NCBI RefSeq assembly: GCF_000938255.1
Contig: NZ_JYMR01000017.1
Coordinates: forward strand, 124,001-188,000
Origin: Bradyrhizobium sp. LTSP849
Lineage (GTDB): Bacteria > Pseudomonadota > Alphaproteobacteria > Rhizobiales > Xanthobacteraceae
DNA: 64,000 nucleotides
Direction of reading: 5' to 3'
Shown here: positions 63,497-64,000 of the stretch, piece after piece
How positions within the stretch are numbered: the first letter of the stretch is position 1
How the letters are laid out: every line of letters begins with the position of its first letter
The notes under the pieces: generated by a model
Databases searched by the model: none
Seen by the model: only the letters and a program-made list of their open reading frames with translations
What the model was told of the DNA's origin: nothing
Translations under genes and position numbers: made by a program

Positions 63497-64000
63497 TGCC
63501 GGCAAACGCCTACACCCGCACCAAGCAGCCCGAACAGGTCCGCCGCGCCCTGCTCGACCGCGCCGCGGCGATCGCCATGGACCATGGCGTGTCCGGCGTC
63601 ACGGTGCAGGCGGTGGCGGCTGCCGCCGGCGTCACCAAGGGCGGGCTGTTTCATCATTTTGGAAGCAAGCAGGCATTGATCGAGGGCCTGTTCGCCGATC
63701 TGCTCGCCCGCGTCGATGCCGAGATAGACGCCGCCATCGAGGCGGATCAGAAGCCGCGCGGCAGTTTTACGCGCGCCTATGTGAACGCCGTGTTCACGGG
63801 CAAGGCCTTTGGCTTCGCCACGCCTTGGGCGGCGCTGAGCATGGTCGTCGTCACCGACCCGTCGCTGCGCCAACTCTGGAACGACTGGATGAAAGCGCGC
63901 CTGAAGCGCCATCGCACGACCGATGGGGCGCCAGAGCTCCAGATCGTGCGCCTCGCCGCCGATGGCGCATGGCTGTCCTACATCACGACAGGACAGACCC
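63496..64000 (+). CDS. TetR-family regulator, 5' part (runs off window end)
   Basis: 168 residues are visible. N-terminal helix-turn-helix: RRALLDRAAAIAMDHGVSGVTVQAVAAAAGVTKGGLFHHFGSKQALIEG, the classic TetR_N layout. The ligand domain continues past the window. ATG 63496 overlaps the SMR stop by one base. It probably represses its own operon through the palindrome at 63111-63122. Confidence 0.9.
   Translation, partial: MPANAYTRTKQPEQVRRALLDRAAAIAMDHGVSGVTVQAVAAAAGVTKGGLFHHFGSKQALIEGLFADLLARVDAEIDAAIEADQKPRGSFTRAYVNAVFTGKAFGFATPWAALSMVVVTDPSLRQLWNDWMKARLKRHRTTDGAPELQIVRLAADGAWLSYITTGQT

Noticed and set aside
1..64000. CRISPR arrays, rRNA genes, prophage genes
   Set aside because: No regularly spaced identical repeats, no rRNA-like stretches, and no phage structural or integrase genes were seen.

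Overview
The window looks like a chromosomal segment of a Bradyrhizobium-type alphaproteobacterium. Coding GC is high, many starts are GTG or TTG behind clear Shine-Dalgarno sequences, an RNase E ends in the alphaproteobacterial GWW motif, a mitochondrial-type complex I accessory subunit (NDUFA12) is present, one promoter matches the alphaproteobacterial general stress sigma factor EcfG, and palindromic intergenic repeats are scattered throughout. The genus is an inference from these traits; no 16S rRNA or tRNA gene is visible.

Layout. 1-2.1 kb: 3' part of rne with its terminator. 2.2-7.1 kb: an XRE-cupin regulator facing an amidase, MFS transporter and amino-acid oxidase operon that resembles a nitrogen-compound catabolic module. 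7.1-11.1 kb: a TPR-glycosyltransferase, a MmyB-like regulator and the divergent oxidoreductase. 11.1-16.8 kb: dctA, bioY with an aminotransferase, an M48 protease and a DsbA-like protein. 17-20.5 kb: a stress-promoter envelope protein, then aroQ-accB-accC. 20.6-25.4 kb: a three-gene phosphosignalling operon, aat and a DUF2155 protein. 25.7-34.7 kb: accessory enzymes and regulators (esterase, BASS-type transporter, GlxA/DJ-1 pair, VOC/MarR pair), then NDUFA12, a BA14K protein and a LuxR regulator. 35.4-38.9 kb: response regulator plus CHASE3-PAS hybrid kinase and a DMT exporter.

39-43.5 kb: the adenosylcobalamin-dependent ribonucleotide reductase nrdJ behind a long structured leader with candidate NrdR boxes. 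43.5-46.9 kb: an island, partly of visibly lower GC, with a DUF6338 protein, a 59-residue partner, a membrane protein gene split by an in-frame stop, a DUF4238 protein and a ParB-like protein. This is the best candidate for an undescribed system. 47-51.5 kb: a coiled-coil membrane protein, two more accessory genes lying between 36-bp direct repeats, a fatty acid desaturase and a lytic transglycosylase. 51.57-53.22 kb: an intact IS1182-like element inserted inside a palindromic repeat. 53.3-64 kb: small secreted proteins, an FkbM methyltransferase, PhzF, a YjdM zinc ribbon, transporters, an Ada-AraC protein, a Flp pilin, an M15-like protein, pdxY, a PaiB-like protein and an SMR efflux gene with its TetR regulator running off the end.

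Together the genes combine conserved housekeeping (RNA turnover, fatty acid and deoxynucleotide synthesis, N-end rule, cofactors) with regulated accessory modules, each usually paired with its own neighbouring regulator. Gene starts were chosen from RBS spacing and signal peptides; function calls rest on motif recognition without database searches.
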